Shown here: piece by piece, positions 19,231 to 28,950 of the stretch
How the letters are laid out: each line of letters opens with the position of its first letter
Numbering within the stretch: the first letter of the stretch is position 1
Origin: UBA11612 sp965228575
GTDB taxonomy: Bacteria > Pseudomonadota > Alphaproteobacteria > Rhodospirillales > Rhodospirillaceae
Direction of reading: 5' to 3'
NCBI GenBank assembly: GCA_965228575.1
Contig: CBDDHW010000001.1
Location: 124,001 to 188,000, forward strand
DNA length: 64,000 nucleotides
Program-made: the position numbers and the translations under genes
The notes under the pieces: generated by a model
What the model was told of the DNA's origin: nothing
The model's input: the letters and a program-made list of their open reading frames with translations, nothing else
Database searches by the model: none

Positions 19231-21567
19231 ATGAATAAAATTGAAGCCAAAAATTCCGCGGCAGAAAAAAGCAAAAACCGACTCGCGCCTCGCCGAAATT
19301 TTGATCAGGAGGCTTTAACATTTCACGGGTCGGGCCGACCTGGAAAAATCGAAATTACGGCAACGAAACCGCTGACAACTCAGCATGATTTGTCTCTTGC
19401 GTATTCCCCTGGTGTTGCCGCCCCGTGCCTAGAGATCGCCCGCGATGCATCCACAGCCTATGACTATACCGCCAAAGGAAATTTGGTTGCTGTCGTTTCA
19501 AACGGTACCGCTGTCTTGGGTTTGGGTGATTTAGGCGCGCTCGCATCCAAACCGGTAATGGAAGGAAAAGCGGTCCTGTTTAAACGCTTCGCCGATGTGG
19601 ATGGACTGGACCTCGAGGTTAACACCAAGGATGTGGACGAATTCGTCAATTGCGTAAGATTCCTGGAACCAAGTTTCGGCGGTATAAATTTAGAGGACAT
19701 CAAAGCACCGGAGTGTTTTGTCATAGAAAGCCGTCTGCGGGAGGTTATGAACATCCCGGTTTTCCATGACGACCAACATGGCACCGCCATTATAGCGGCC
19801 GCCGGGCTAATCAACGCCTGCAACATTACGAAGCGCAAGCTTTCGGATATTAAAGTCGTCGTAAACGGAGCTGGTGCTGCTGCCATTTCGTGCGTGGAAT
19901 TGTGTAAGGCCCTCGGTGTCAAACCTAACAATGTCATCATGTGCGATTCCAAAGGCGTTATCTATAAGGGGCGCACTGAGGGTTTGAACCAATGGAAAGC
20001 CGCTCACGCGGTGGATACCAAACACAGAACCTTAAAGGACGCGATCAAGGGAGCCGATGCGTTTTTCGGATTATCGGTAAAGGGCGCGGTTACGCCAGAC
20101 ATGGTGAAATCAATGGCCGCCGACCCGATTATTTTCGCGATGGCAAACCCGGACCCAGAAATCACTCCCGAAGACGTCGCAGAAGTCAGAGACGATGCAA
20201 TCATGGCAACGGGACGGTCTGACTATCCGAACCAAGTCAACAACGTCTTGGGTTTCCCGTTTATCTTTCGCGGTGCTTTGGACGTCCGCGCCAAAACGAT
20301 TAACGAAGATATGAAAATCGCAGCCGCGCAGGCGCTCGCTGATCTTGCGCAACAACAGGTACCTGAAGAGGTAGCTGCAGCATACGCAGGACGAAAACTA
20401 AGATACGGCCGAGAGTACATTATTCCCGTGCCCTTCGATCCTCGATTGATCGCAACGGTCCCGCCCGCTGTGGCGAAAGCGGCCATGGACTCTGGCGTTG
20501 CCGGCAAACCAATTGAGGACATGAACATATATCGCAAGCAGCTTGCCGCGCGGCTCGATCCAACCATTGCCAGCTTGCAAACGATTGCCAGTGAAGTCAC
20601 GCGCGCACCGCGCACGGTGGTTTTCGCTGAAGGCGAAGAAGAACGCACCATTCGCGCTGCCATCGCCTACAGGAATGCCGGCTACGGTAAACCCATTCTA
20701 GTTGCGCGTAGACGCAAGGTCGAACAAGCCATCGCCGACCTCGCCATCAAGCGGGAGGATTTAGAAGGCATCACCATCACAAACGCGAAAGAGTCCAAGC
20801 ACAACACAGCGTTTATGGAATATTTGTACAAGCGCCTGCAACGCGGTGGCCACCTTCAGCGCGACTGCGAACGCATGGTCAATCAAGACCGAAATATTTT
20901 TGCCGCCTGCATGGTTGCGCTTGGTCACGCCGATACGATGGTGACGGGCCTAACACGCAACTACCATTCCGCGTTAAACGATGTTCGCCGGGTCATTGAT
21001 ACCTCCTCGGACGCGCCGATTTTTGGGCTGACGATGGTTGTCGTAAGGGGGCGTACGTTGTTTGTGGCCGATACAGCGGTTCACGAACGGCCGAGCGCAG
21101 AAGAGATTGCACACATCGCGATTGAAAGTGCGAAGGCGGTGCGCCGCTTGGGCCACGAACCTCGCGTTGCGCTTCTTTCTTATTCAAACTTTGGAAACCC
21201 GCCGGGCAACGTGACCGAAACCATGCGCAACGCAATGACGCTTCTCGACGGCATGGCTAGTGAAACAGGGCTCGATTTTGAATATGACGGCGAAATGGGC
21301 GTGGACGTGGCCTTGGATGCAGACAGAGCCCGCATTTATCCCTTCTGCCGCCTCACCGGTCCCGCCAATGTTCTCGTCATGCCCGGGCTGCACGCTGCGA
21401 ATATCTCAACCCGGCTTGTGCAAAAATTTGGCGCGGCAACCTCGATCGGACCCATATTGATCGGTTTGGAAAAACCCGTTCAAATCGTCGGCATGGACGC
21501 ATCTGTCTCCGACCTCGTACAGATGGCATTGATGGCAGCCCATGCGTGCACTCCAAAACTTTTATAA
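19231..21567 (+). CDS. maeB: NADP-dependent malic enzyme with phosphotransacetylase-like C-terminal domain
   Basis: 778 residues, the length of the MaeB hybrid type. The N-terminal malic enzyme part (about 1-440) shows DLSLAYSPGVAAPCLEIA, FHDDQHGTAIIAAAGLINA and the nucleotide-binding VVVNGAGAAAISCVELC. The C-terminal part (about 450-778) resembles phosphate acetyltransferase (VVFAEGEEERTIRAA, SYSNFGNPPG, NVLVMPGLHAANI) but in characterised MaeB proteins serves regulation rather than catalysis. It decarboxylates malate to pyruvate and makes NADPH. It diverges from mutS. Confidence 0.96.
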   Translation: MNKIEAKNSAAEKSKNRLAPRRNFDQEALTFHGSGRPGKIEITATKPLTTQHDLSLAYSPGVAAPCLEIARDASTAYDYTAKGNLVAVVSNGTAVLGLGDLGALASKPVMEGKAVLFKRFADVDGLDLEVNTKDVDEFVNCVRFLEPSFGGINLEDIKAPECFVIESRLREVMNIPVFHDDQHGTAIIAAAGLINACNITKRKLSDIKVVVNGAGAAAISCVELCKALGVKPNNVIMCDSKGVIYKGRTEGLNQWKAAHAVDTKHRTLKDAIKGADAFFGLSVKGAVTPDMVKSMAADPIIFAMANPDPEITPEDVAEVRDDAIMATGRSDYPNQVNNVLGFPFIFRGALDVRAKTINEDMKIAAAQALADLAQQQVPEEVAAAYAGRKLRYGREYIIPVPFDPRLIATVPPAVAKAAMDSGVAGKPIEDMNIYRKQLAARLDPTIASLQTIASEVTRAPRTVVFAEGEEERTIRAAIAYRNAGYGKPILVARRRKVEQAIADLAIKREDLEGITITNAKESKHNTAFMEYLYKRLQRGGHLQRDCERMVNQDRNIFAACMVALGHADTMVTGLTRNYHSALNDVRRVIDTSSDAPIFGLTMVVVRGRTLFVADTAVHERPSAEEIAHIAIESAKAVRRLGHEPRVALLSYSNFGNPPGNVTETMRNAMTLLDGMASETGLDFEYDGEMGVDVALDADRARIYPFCRLTGPANVLVMPGLHAANISTRLVQKFGAATSIGPILIGLEKPVQIVGMDASVSDLVQMALMAAHACTPKLL

Positions 21568-21579
21568 CGCGTTACACCT

Positions 21580-23023
21580 ATGAGTTGGATAACTTCGGCG
21601 TCATTCAGACGCCTCGCCGCATGGTCAATTGGCCCTAGCCTCCCGGCGTGGGTGGTGCTCATCGTTCTCGCTCTTCTCGATCACCTCACATGGACCGTTG
21701 CCCTCACATCTGGTGTGGTAATTTTGATTCTGATGGCGACAATGGTGCTTTCGCGCCTCGCGGATATAGATAAGCTTATTGTTTATGCCGAGCAGTTGGC
21801 CGACGCACCTGAGACTAAACCCCCGGGCTCTCGAAACCTCCGCAACAGCTCGCCGTCTCCTCGCAGCCCTGACCACTCTCCGCAATTTATGGGCGGACCG
21901 GCGCGACGAAGCGAGCGCACTCGCAAAATCCCGGCAGGACATCATTAATGGGCTCCCTGATCCGCTCCTTCTTCTCGACCAACGCAGACAGGTTGTGAGC
22001 GCAAACGATGCGGCAAGAGATCTTTTTGAACCGGATCGAAGCCCCAGCGCACCGATGAACCGGGAGTTGATTGGCCGTGATTTGGCCGGGGTTATCCGAG
22101 ACCCGCGCGTGCTTGATGCCGCGGATCAAGCCTTAGCCCGCCAACACAAAACTGAAGCCCACTTTAGCCTGCCGTCGCCGGTCGAGCGTCACTTTGGGGC
22201 ACTCATCGTGCCCCTATCGACACCGGCCCGGGACGGAACCGCTCTTATTGTTGCGCTCCATGACCATACTGAACGGCTCAAGATGGACCGAATGCGCGCT
22301 GATTTTGTTGCCAACGCCAGCCACGAATTGCGGACGCCGTTATCTAGCGTGCTTGGATTTATTGAGACGCTTCGCGGTCCCGCGAAAGATGATCCCAATG
22401 CGCAGAGCGAGTTTCTCGATATCATGCTCAAACAAGCGAACCGCATGACCCGGCTCATTGATGATCTGCTCTCTCTTTCGCGCATAGAACTGCGCGGTCA
22501 CACGCGGCCAACTGAGTCTGTCGATTTGGAAACCGTTGTTCGAAGTACAGTTGAACTTCTTGAGCGCCAAGCCAAAGAGCGCGGATCAGAAATAGCTGTT
22601 TCGCTCGCGCCTAACTTGCCGCCGATAATTGCCGACGCCAACGAACTCGGTCAGGTGTTTCACAACCTTTTGACCAACGCTCTCAAGTACGGCGGCGAGA
22701 AAAGCCGCGTTGATATTACAGGGAGCGTTTCAGAAGATCGCCCGTCCTCAATGCCGGGCGTCGGACCGTGTTTGAAGGTCTCGGTGCGCGACTACGGAGA
22801 CGGTATATCAAAGGAATTTTTGCCGCGCTTAACCGAACGCTTTTACCGGGTCGATACCGCGCGATCTCGCTCCTTGGGCGGCACAGGGCTTGGCCTTGCC
22901 ATTGTTAAACACATCATGAACCGCCACCGCGGCGCGCTAACCATCGACAGCGAAATCGGTGAAGGGTCGACGTTCTCTGTGTACTTGCCGATCGCCGTCC
23001 AAAACAACAATACAGCGCCCTAG
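21580..23023 (+). pseudogene. phoR: PhoR-like sensor histidine kinase, reading frame interrupted by one extra base
   Basis: Two overlapping frames together make one kinase. The first runs from ATG 21580 and encodes two membrane helices and ADIDKLIVYAEQLADAPETK. The second continues with ALETSATARRLLAALTTL, a PAS-like domain (GLPDPLLLLDQRRQVVSAN) and the kinase core: H-box ANASHELRTPLSSVLGFIET, N-box FHNLLTNALKYGG and G-box GGTGLGLAIVKH. Removing one C from the run of five at 21820-21824 joins them into 480 residues. PhoR-type kinases sense phosphate limitation with PhoB, but no phoB is in the window. The break may be a sequencing error rather than true loss. Distinguishing PhoR from other PAS kinases is by overall layout. 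Confidence 0.8.
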
Positions 23024-23044
23024 TCTGCGGCATCGCTCGCGCGG

Positions 23045-24340
23045 CTACGTTGGTGAGGTTCGTTTTTCAGGAAACCGGCGCATCATCCACAAAAGCAGAG
23101 CAATGCCCGGCGCTGCCGCAAATGTGGTGATAATAAAGAATGTTACCCAGTCGACTTGGTCAGCTAGCCAACCGCCTCCCGATGCGAGGATTGTCCGCGT
23201 GAACGCCATGAACGATGTCATAAGCGCGTATTGCGTGGCGGTATACGCGAGGTTGCACAAACTCGACATGAACGCGATGAACGCAACATTGCCGATACCG
23301 TTTGAGAAATTTTCAATACTAATGACAAATGTTAGGGCGGGAATACTCGCCCCGTACGCGGCAAGCGCGGCAAGCAATAGATTGGACAGCGCCATCGCGA
23401 TGCCGCCCCACAACAACGTGCGATGAATGCCAAAGCGCACGACGAGCGCACCGCCAACAAAACTCCCAGCGATAGTCATAAACACGCCATACGTCTTGGT
23501 AACGGCACCAATTTCGCTGAGGGAAAATCCAAGTTCCAAATAAAACGGATTCGCCATCGAAGCCCATAATGCATCGCCGTATTTGTAGAGCATGATGAAT
23601 GCGAGAATCGCGAGTGCACCGGGCCGGGAAAGAAATTCGGTGAACGGCGCAACCACGGCGCTCTTTATCCAGGTCGCGTAACTTTGCCCTTCCGTAGTCT
23701 CTTCCGGATGTTTGGGTTCCGGGCTTATAAGAACTGTCACCACACCCACGAGCATTAACACCGCCATCGTGGAATACGAAAACAACCACCCAAAACTGTC
23801 CGCTAGCAAGAGCGCGCCGCCGCCTGCAGCAATAATGGCAATGCGGTAACCAAAGGTCGTCATAGCGGCGCCAGCTCCGAATTGAGATTGGTCCAAGACC
23901 TCAATTCGGTAGGCATCGACAACGATGTCCTGGGTTGCTGACGAGAATGCCAGCAAGGTGGTCCAAAAAATCGTGACCATCAAATTGCTCGCGGGATCGC
24001 TGGAGCCCAACCCCACCATGGCAATTATGCAAAGAAGTTGAGCCAGAAGCATCCACGCCCGGCGTTTACCAAACACTCGCGCGAGTCCTGGTAGATGCAC
24101 ACGGTCGATAATGGGCGACCAAAGAAATTTGAGCGCATAGACCGAGGACGCCCAGCTCATAAACCCGATTGCCGTTTTTGTGATTCCCGCTTCCGAGAGC
24201 CACGCGGACAGCGTGCCCGCCGTAAGTAAAAAGGGCAGGCCAGACGAGAAACCCATCAATAAGATGATGATCAGGCGCCTTTCTGTGTACACAGAAAGGG
24301 ATTGCAAAATAGATCGCTGAGGTGCGGCGTTTTCAGCCAT
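23045..24340 (-). CDS. AmpG-like MFS permease (PAT family)
   Basis: 431 residues from ATG 24340. An in-frame TTG at 24358 is less likely. It has about 12-14 membrane helices. Family marks are GFSSGLPFLLTAGTLSAWL, MSWASSVYALKFLWSPIIDR and ATQDIVVDAYRIEVL, which match AmpG and related peptide-acetyl-CoA transporters. AmpG imports GlcNAc-anhydroMurNAc muropeptides for cell-wall recycling. No ampD or beta-lactamase gene is adjacent, so function is by family only. It is convergent with the phoR-like gene, 21 bp apart. Confidence 0.85.
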   Translation of the reverse strand: MAENAAPQRSILQSLSVYTERRLIIILLMGFSSGLPFLLTAGTLSAWLSEAGITKTAIGFMSWASSVYALKFLWSPIIDRVHLPGLARVFGKRRAWMLLAQLLCIIAMVGLGSSDPASNLMVTIFWTTLLAFSSATQDIVVDAYRIEVLDQSQFGAGAAMTTFGYRIAIIAAGGGALLLADSFGWLFSYSTMAVLMLVGVVTVLISPEPKHPEETTEGQSYATWIKSAVVAPFTEFLSRPGALAILAFIMLYKYGDALWASMANPFYLELGFSLSEIGAVTKTYGVFMTIAGSFVGGALVVRFGIHRTLLWGGIAMALSNLLLAALAAYGASIPALTFVISIENFSNGIGNVAFIAFMSSLCNLAYTATQYALMTSFMAFTRTILASGGGWLADQVDWVTFFIITTFAAAPGIALLLWMMRRFPEKRTSPT

Positions 24341-24420
24341 AGATGTGTTGTGACACAAGATCGCGGGGTTGTGAATCCGCTAGATGAGCCGCGCCTAAAA
24401 TATCGCGCGCCTCGCGCACC

Positions 24421-26244
24421 CTACCCAGTCGCGGCAACCTTGGACATGCGTTTGCGTTCATGCGGGTCGAGGTAGCGCTTGCGCAACCGGATCGCCTTCG
24501 GCGTCACTTCAACCAATTCATCGTCTTGGATATACGCCAGGGCTTCTTCCAACGTCATCTCCCGCGGGGGCGGCAGTACTTGTTTGTCATCTTTCATCAC
24601 TGTGCGGAAGTTGGTTAGCTGTTTGGCTTTAAGCGGATTGATTTCAAGATCGTTGTCGCGCGTGTGCTCGCCAACAATCATACCTGCATACACACGTGTG
24701 CCCGGCGCTACAAACTGAGGGCCGCGATCAATGAGATTAAACAGCGCGTAGGTGTTGGCTTCGCCGTCACCGTTTGAGATCAATACGCCTTCGCGCCTAG
24801 AGGCGATGTTTCCTTTGAAGGGCGCGTAAGAATGAAACAGCCGGTTCATCACACCGGTCCCGCGCGTATCGGTTAGAAATTCGCCGTGGTATCCGATCAA
24901 ACCGCGCGAAGGGGCATGAAACACCATGCGCACCTTACCGCCGCCCGCCGGTTTCATTTCCTGCAGCTCGCCTTTGCGCAGCGACATTTTTTCAACGACG
25001 CCACCTGAGTGCTCGTCATCAACATCGATGACGACTTCTTCAATCGGCTCGAGACGGTTGCCGTCATCATCGGTTTGAAACAAAACGCGCGGACGCGAAA
25101 TTGAAAGTTCAAACCCCTCGCGCCGCATGGTTTCAATCAAGACACCCAACTGAAGTTCACCGCGTCCCGCAACTTCATAGGCATCTTTTTCACCGGATTC
25201 AGAAACCCGAATGGCGACGTTTCCTTCCGCCTCGCGCATCAAGCGCGCACCGATCACACGCGTTGTGAGTTTATCGCCCTCAAGGCCTGCAAGCGGCGAG
25301 TCATTAACTGAAAACGTCATGGCAAGTGTGGGTGGATCGACGGGACGCGCTTCAAGCGGCTCGGTCACTTCGGGCGCGCAAAACGTATCGGCCACATTGG
25401 CTTCGGCGAGGCCGGCAATCGCAATGATATCTCCGGCTTCTGCGGTCTCGACTGGAACGCGCTCGAGCCCCTGGAATGAGAGAAGCTTTGTCGCGCGCCC
25501 CTGCTCAAGCATCTTCCCGTCACGATTTAAAACTTTGATCGGCATGTTTACCCGCGCAACACCAGTTTCAACACGGCCAGTGAGAACGCGCCCGAGGTAG
25601 GGGTCAGACTCAAGTGTAGTCGCGAGCATTGAAAAGGGCGCCTCAAGATTTCGCGTCGGCGCAGGCACGTGGGTCATAATCAAATCGAAGAGCGGCGTAA
25701 GATCTTTGCGTTCGTCTCTTTCCAAGTCATGCACAGCCCAACCATCGCGCCCAACCGCAAAGAGGGTTGGAAAATCGAGCTGTTCATCGCTCGCATCGAG
25801 CGCGGTAAACAAATCAAAAACTTCGGTGTGCACGTCATCGGGCCGGGCATCACCGCGATCAACCTTGTTGATCACAACAATGGGCCGCAAACCAAGACTC
25901 AAAGCTTTCGACAAAACAAATTTGGTTTGCGGAAGCGGTCCTTCGGCAGAGTCTACCAAGAGCACAACGCCATCAACCATGGATAAGATACGCTCGACCT
26001 CGCCGCCAAAATCGGCGTGCCCCGGGGTATCGACAATATTGATCTTTGTGCCTTGCCAATCCACCGACGTGCATTTGGCTAAGATGGTGATTCCCCGCTC
26101 GCGCTCCAAATCATTGGAGTCCATGGCACGCTCTTGCATGCGGGCGTTCGCGCGCACGCTGCCGCTTTGCTTGAGAAGATTGTCGACAAGCGTTGTTTTG
26201 CCGTGGTCGACGTGAGCAATGATTGCGATGTTCCGCAGATTCAT
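24421..26244 (-). CDS. typA: ribosome-associated GTPase TypA/BipA
   Basis: 607 residues from ATG 26244, matching the usual length. The open frame extends to 26325 but the extra residues are non-conserved. GTPase motifs are G1 AHVDHGKTTLVDNLL, the switch-II DTPGHADFGGEVER and NKVDR. EF-Tu/EF-G-like domains and the TypA-specific C-terminal domain follow (FRTVMKDDKQVLPPPREMTLE). It assists ribosome assembly and translation under stress and cold. The 154-bp gap before it contains nothing I can identify. Confidence 0.97.
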   Translation of the reverse strand: MNLRNIAIIAHVDHGKTTLVDNLLKQSGSVRANARMQERAMDSNDLERERGITILAKCTSVDWQGTKINIVDTPGHADFGGEVERILSMVDGVVLLVDSAEGPLPQTKFVLSKALSLGLRPIVVINKVDRGDARPDDVHTEVFDLFTALDASDEQLDFPTLFAVGRDGWAVHDLERDERKDLTPLFDLIMTHVPAPTRNLEAPFSMLATTLESDPYLGRVLTGRVETGVARVNMPIKVLNRDGKMLEQGRATKLLSFQGLERVPVETAEAGDIIAIAGLAEANVADTFCAPEVTEPLEARPVDPPTLAMTFSVNDSPLAGLEGDKLTTRVIGARLMREAEGNVAIRVSESGEKDAYEVAGRGELQLGVLIETMRREGFELSISRPRVLFQTDDDGNRLEPIEEVVIDVDDEHSGGVVEKMSLRKGELQEMKPAGGGKVRMVFHAPSRGLIGYHGEFLTDTRGTGVMNRLFHSYAPFKGNIASRREGVLISNGDGEANTYALFNLIDRGPQFVAPGTRVYAGMIVGEHTRDNDLEINPLKAKQLTNFRTVMKDDKQVLPPPREMTLEEALAYIQDDELVEVTPKAIRLRKRYLDPHERKRMSKVAATG

Positions 26245-26398
26245 AAGAGTTCGGCCCACAGTTCCGTGCGCCGCTCCATCGTGTAGGTTCGTTTGCCTGG
26301 GGTCACAAAAACAAAGCCGGTGCACGCCCGAGCGTTCCCGGCCCCCATATGCGGCGGGGTATATACAGAAGTTTGATGTTGTTCAAGCTGGGGAGATG

Positions 26399-27394
26399 CT
26401 AGAGCCCATATTTATCGCGCACCTCACGTAACGGCGTTTCAGCTCGCGCGCCCATTTGCGCAATAATTTGAGCCGCTGCCATTACGCCGAGCTTGGCGCA
26501 CCCCTCTAGATCGCGTCCGTGGGTGTAGCCATAGAGAAAGCCCGCAGCAAACAAATCCCCAGCGCCTGTCGTATCTACAACCTCCTCGACTTCCATAGCG
26601 GGCACCGTGACGGTAGCATCGCCGTCAAAAACAACCGCTCCTTTTGCCCCGCGTGTCATACAGGCCAGGACATTGGCCGCACGGAGCCGTTCTATTGCCG
26701 TCTCAACATCGTTGGCTTGATACAACTGGAAAATTTCCTCTTCATTGCCAAACAAGATATCAACGTCCTCGCGGATAAGGCGGAACAACTCTTCGCGGTG
26801 ACGATCGACAACGAATGGATCGGACAGCGACAACGCAACATGGCGATCTGCGCCCTTGGCTGCCTGGCATGCTTTGCGGATCGCTTGTTTTGCGCGCGGC
26901 GTGTCCCACTGATATCCCTCAATATATGTCACACGAGAATCGGCAATTCGCGCTTCGTCAATGTCCGTTGGGCTTAATTCCGTGCACGCGCCAAGATAGG
27001 TGTTCATCGTGCGCTGACCATCGGGAGTGACAAGAATGAGGCACGTCGCGGTGGGAAGTTTTGCCGGACGGTCCTCGCCTCCGTGGTATTCAACGCCAAC
27101 GGCTTTAATATCGTGGCGGAAAATCTCGCCGAGCTTGTCGTTACCGACCTTACCGATAAACGCAGGAGTTCCGCCCAAGGAGGCAATACCGGCCATTGTG
27201 TTTGCAGCCGATCCGCCTGACATTTCTACTGCCCGGCCCATGCGCTCATAGAGCGCCGATGACTCCTCAGCGGAAACCAGCGCCATCGTCCCTTTCACCA
27301 TTCCGTTGGCATCAATAAACTCATCATCTGTGCGTGAGAGAATATCGACTATTGCGGAGCCAATGCCGATGACGTCGTAGCGTGCCTCTGTCAT
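26399..27394 (-). CDS. PfkB-family kinase, probably adenosine kinase-like
   Basis: 331 residues. PfkB family marks are the N-terminal VIGIGSAIVDILSR, the Gly-rich MSGGSAANTMAGIASLGG and the C-terminal signature VVDTTGAGDLFAAGFLYG with the catalytic Asp. The pattern of the N-terminus and FIGKVGNDKLGEIF is the adenosine kinase/sugar kinase group found across alphaproteobacteria. It phosphorylates a sugar or nucleoside with ATP. Adenosine is the usual annotation but not proven here. It diverges from the EI24 gene. Confidence 0.85.
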   Translation of the reverse strand: MTEARYDVIGIGSAIVDILSRTDDEFIDANGMVKGTMALVSAEESSALYERMGRAVEMSGGSAANTMAGIASLGGTPAFIGKVGNDKLGEIFRHDIKAVGVEYHGGEDRPAKLPTATCLILVTPDGQRTMNTYLGACTELSPTDIDEARIADSRVTYIEGYQWDTPRAKQAIRKACQAAKGADRHVALSLSDPFVVDRHREELFRLIREDVDILFGNEEEIFQLYQANDVETAIERLRAANVLACMTRGAKGAVVFDGDATVTVPAMEVEEVVDTTGAGDLFAAGFLYGYTHGRDLEGCAKLGVMAAAQIIAQMGARAETPLREVRDKYGL

Positions 27395-27510
27395 AAGAAC
27401 CTACATGTTATATGTATGCGGAGAATAAAGAGCGGCGGAGTATAACGGCTAATAAAAGCCTCACAAGCACTGCGTCTATACACACAAGACCACGCGGAGA
27501 CACACCCTTC

Positions 27511-28187
27511 ATGATCGGTGCATTCACCAAAGCAATTGCTCAATTATCGGACGGGCGGGTTTTGAAGGTTATTTTCATCAGTAGCGTTCTCGCGATATTG
27601 GTGTACGCGCTGTTGATCGCAGGAGCTCTTTGGGTAATTGGGCGGGTGGACTTCAGTTCCATACCTTGGCTCGACACGGCCGCCGATTGGGGTGCAGGAA
27701 TTCTGGCCGTGGTCATCGCCACACTCATGTTTCCCCGGCATATTGTCCGGCGTGGTCGGAGTTTTTTTAGATACCGTCGCAGACGCAGTAGAACAGCGGC
27801 ATTATCCGGGCCTTCCTGCGGCAAACCCCGCGCCCTGGTATGATGCTATCTTTGCAGCTTTACGCCTTGGCGGTTCTCACCATCGCGCTCAATCTGCTGC
27901 TTTTGCCCCTCTATCTCCTGTTTATTTTCTTCCCGCCTTTAAGTTTTGCACTTTATTACGCAGTCAACGGAAAGCTTTTGGGGCGGGAGTATTTTGAGAT
28001 CGTGGCGCTGCGGCATATGGGCGGAGCGGCCGCGACTGACATGCGGCAGCGCAACAGCGGGAAAATATGGCGAACTGGAGCGATAACCGCGGGATTACTG
28101 ACTATTCCGGGCCTTAATCTCATCGCACCCATTATCGGCACGGCTGCCATGGTTCATGTATTCCAAAAATTAACCCCTCGGTCTTAG
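27511..28187 (+). pseudogene. EI24/CysZ-family membrane protein, frame broken at two places
   Basis: Three frames in sequence give one EI24-type protein. The first (ATG 27511) gives MIGAFTKAIAQLSDGRVLK and a helix up to ATLMFP. The second gives GILSGVVGVFLDTVADAVEQ and RHYPGLPAANPAPWYDAIF. The third gives LAVLTIALNLLLLPLYLLF and NGKLLGREYFEIVALRHMG to the stop at 28187. Dropping one C from CCCC at 27733-27736 and one base within 27862-27870 yields 224 residues, the normal size. The family is poorly understood, and CysZ is a sulfate permease. Error or decay cannot be told apart here. Confidence 0.82.
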
Positions 28188-28216
28188 GTTTAATTTCAAA
28201 GGGTGGAGTTGCATTT

Positions 28217-28290
28217 TTAGGGAGGATATCCCTAATCTGGCGTCCTAAAGAATACGCGGCGCGGCGACACCGCGTCCGGGGATTAGGGAG
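28217..28290 (+). promoter_or_regulatory. possible RNA switch over the bactofilin ribosome-binding site
   Basis: TTAGGGA (28217-28223) can pair with TCCCTAA (28229-28235) as a small hairpin. The same segment, TCCCTAATC (28229-28237), is also perfectly complementary over nine bases to GATTAGGGA (28281-28289), which overlaps the Shine-Dalgarno GGGAG (28286-28290) of the bactofilin gene. The two pairings exclude each other, so one frees and one hides the ribosome site. A CGCGG/CCGCG hairpin can form between them. No ligand motif is recognised. Confidence 0.4.
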
Positions 28291-28296
28291 TTCGGC

Positions 28297-28917
28297 GTGC
28301 GCGACGATCCGAAAATTGGCGCCGGTCAGCAAGAGTCGAGTGAAACGGCGGGGCTAACAAAGCCCGCGCAATTGGACTTGCGCGGCGCGGCTGAGAGGCG
28401 CGAAGACGTGCGGCCGCCGTCCAAACCGTTTCGGGCCAGGCCCTCCTTCAAAGGCAATCTCTTCACAGGCCAGCGTGCCAAGGGGAATATGATGACCGAT
28501 AGGTTCAGCTCAGATCGCAGTTCATTCACACCGCAAATTCCGCGGCGCACACCCGATATCCCAAGCCCGTCGGTATTGAGAACGCCCGGCGGTGATATTG
28601 ATGGTAAGCAACTGACGGTCGGAAAGACGGTGCGTATTTCCGGTGAAATCTCCGGCTGTGAACGCCTCATTGTTGAGGGTCAGGTGGATGCAAACCTGAA
28701 AGACGTGAAAATTATCGAAGTCACGTCTAATGGAAATTTCAAAGGTGACGCCGAGGTGGAAAACGCATCGATCGCCGGAACCTATGAAGGCTCACTCAAG
28801 GTTAGCGGCCACTTGGAAATTGCGGGCTCTGGTGTTGTTAAAGGCTCGGTGAGTTATAAAACCATTGCAGTTGCCAGCGGCGGACAAGTTTTGGGAACGA
28901 TAGAGTCCGCTGGTTGA
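28297..28917 (+). CDS. bactofilin (DUF583) cytoskeletal protein
   Basis: 206 residues from a GTG at 28297 with GGGAG six bases before it. A downstream ATG at 28489 lacks such a site, so I choose the GTG. The first 90 residues are charged and likely disordered. The bactofilin domain (about 105-203) is a right-handed beta-helix of short repeats: VGKTVRISGEISGCERLIVE, GNFKGDAEVENASIAGTYEG and GSVSYKTIAVASGGQVLG. Bactofilins polymerise without nucleotide and place cell-wall enzymes or shape determinants at set sites. It is convergent with nth. Confidence 0.9.
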   Translation: MRDDPKIGAGQQESSETAGLTKPAQLDLRGAAERREDVRPPSKPFRARPSFKGNLFTGQRAKGNMMTDRFSSDRSSFTPQIPRRTPDIPSPSVLRTPGGDIDGKQLTVGKTVRISGEISGCERLIVEGQVDANLKDVKIIEVTSNGNFKGDAEVENASIAGTYEGSLKVSGHLEIAGSGVVKGSVSYKTIAVASGGQVLGTIESAG

Positions 28918-28919
28918 AT

Positions 28920-28950
28920 ATAAAGGGCCGCAGCTCTTTATTTCTTTTTT
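28920..28950 (+). terminator. Rho-independent terminator after the bactofilin gene
   Basis: A nine-bp stem ATAAAGGGC/GCTCTTTAT (28920-28928 with 28933-28941, one G-T pair) with loop CGCA is followed by TTCTTTTTT. It overlaps the last codons of the convergent nth gene. Confidence 0.8.

Noticed and set aside
21580..23023. Programmed +1 frameshift in phoR
   Set aside because: No slippery or stalling context is known for this family, and the same kind of break occurs in four other genes, so error or decay is simpler.
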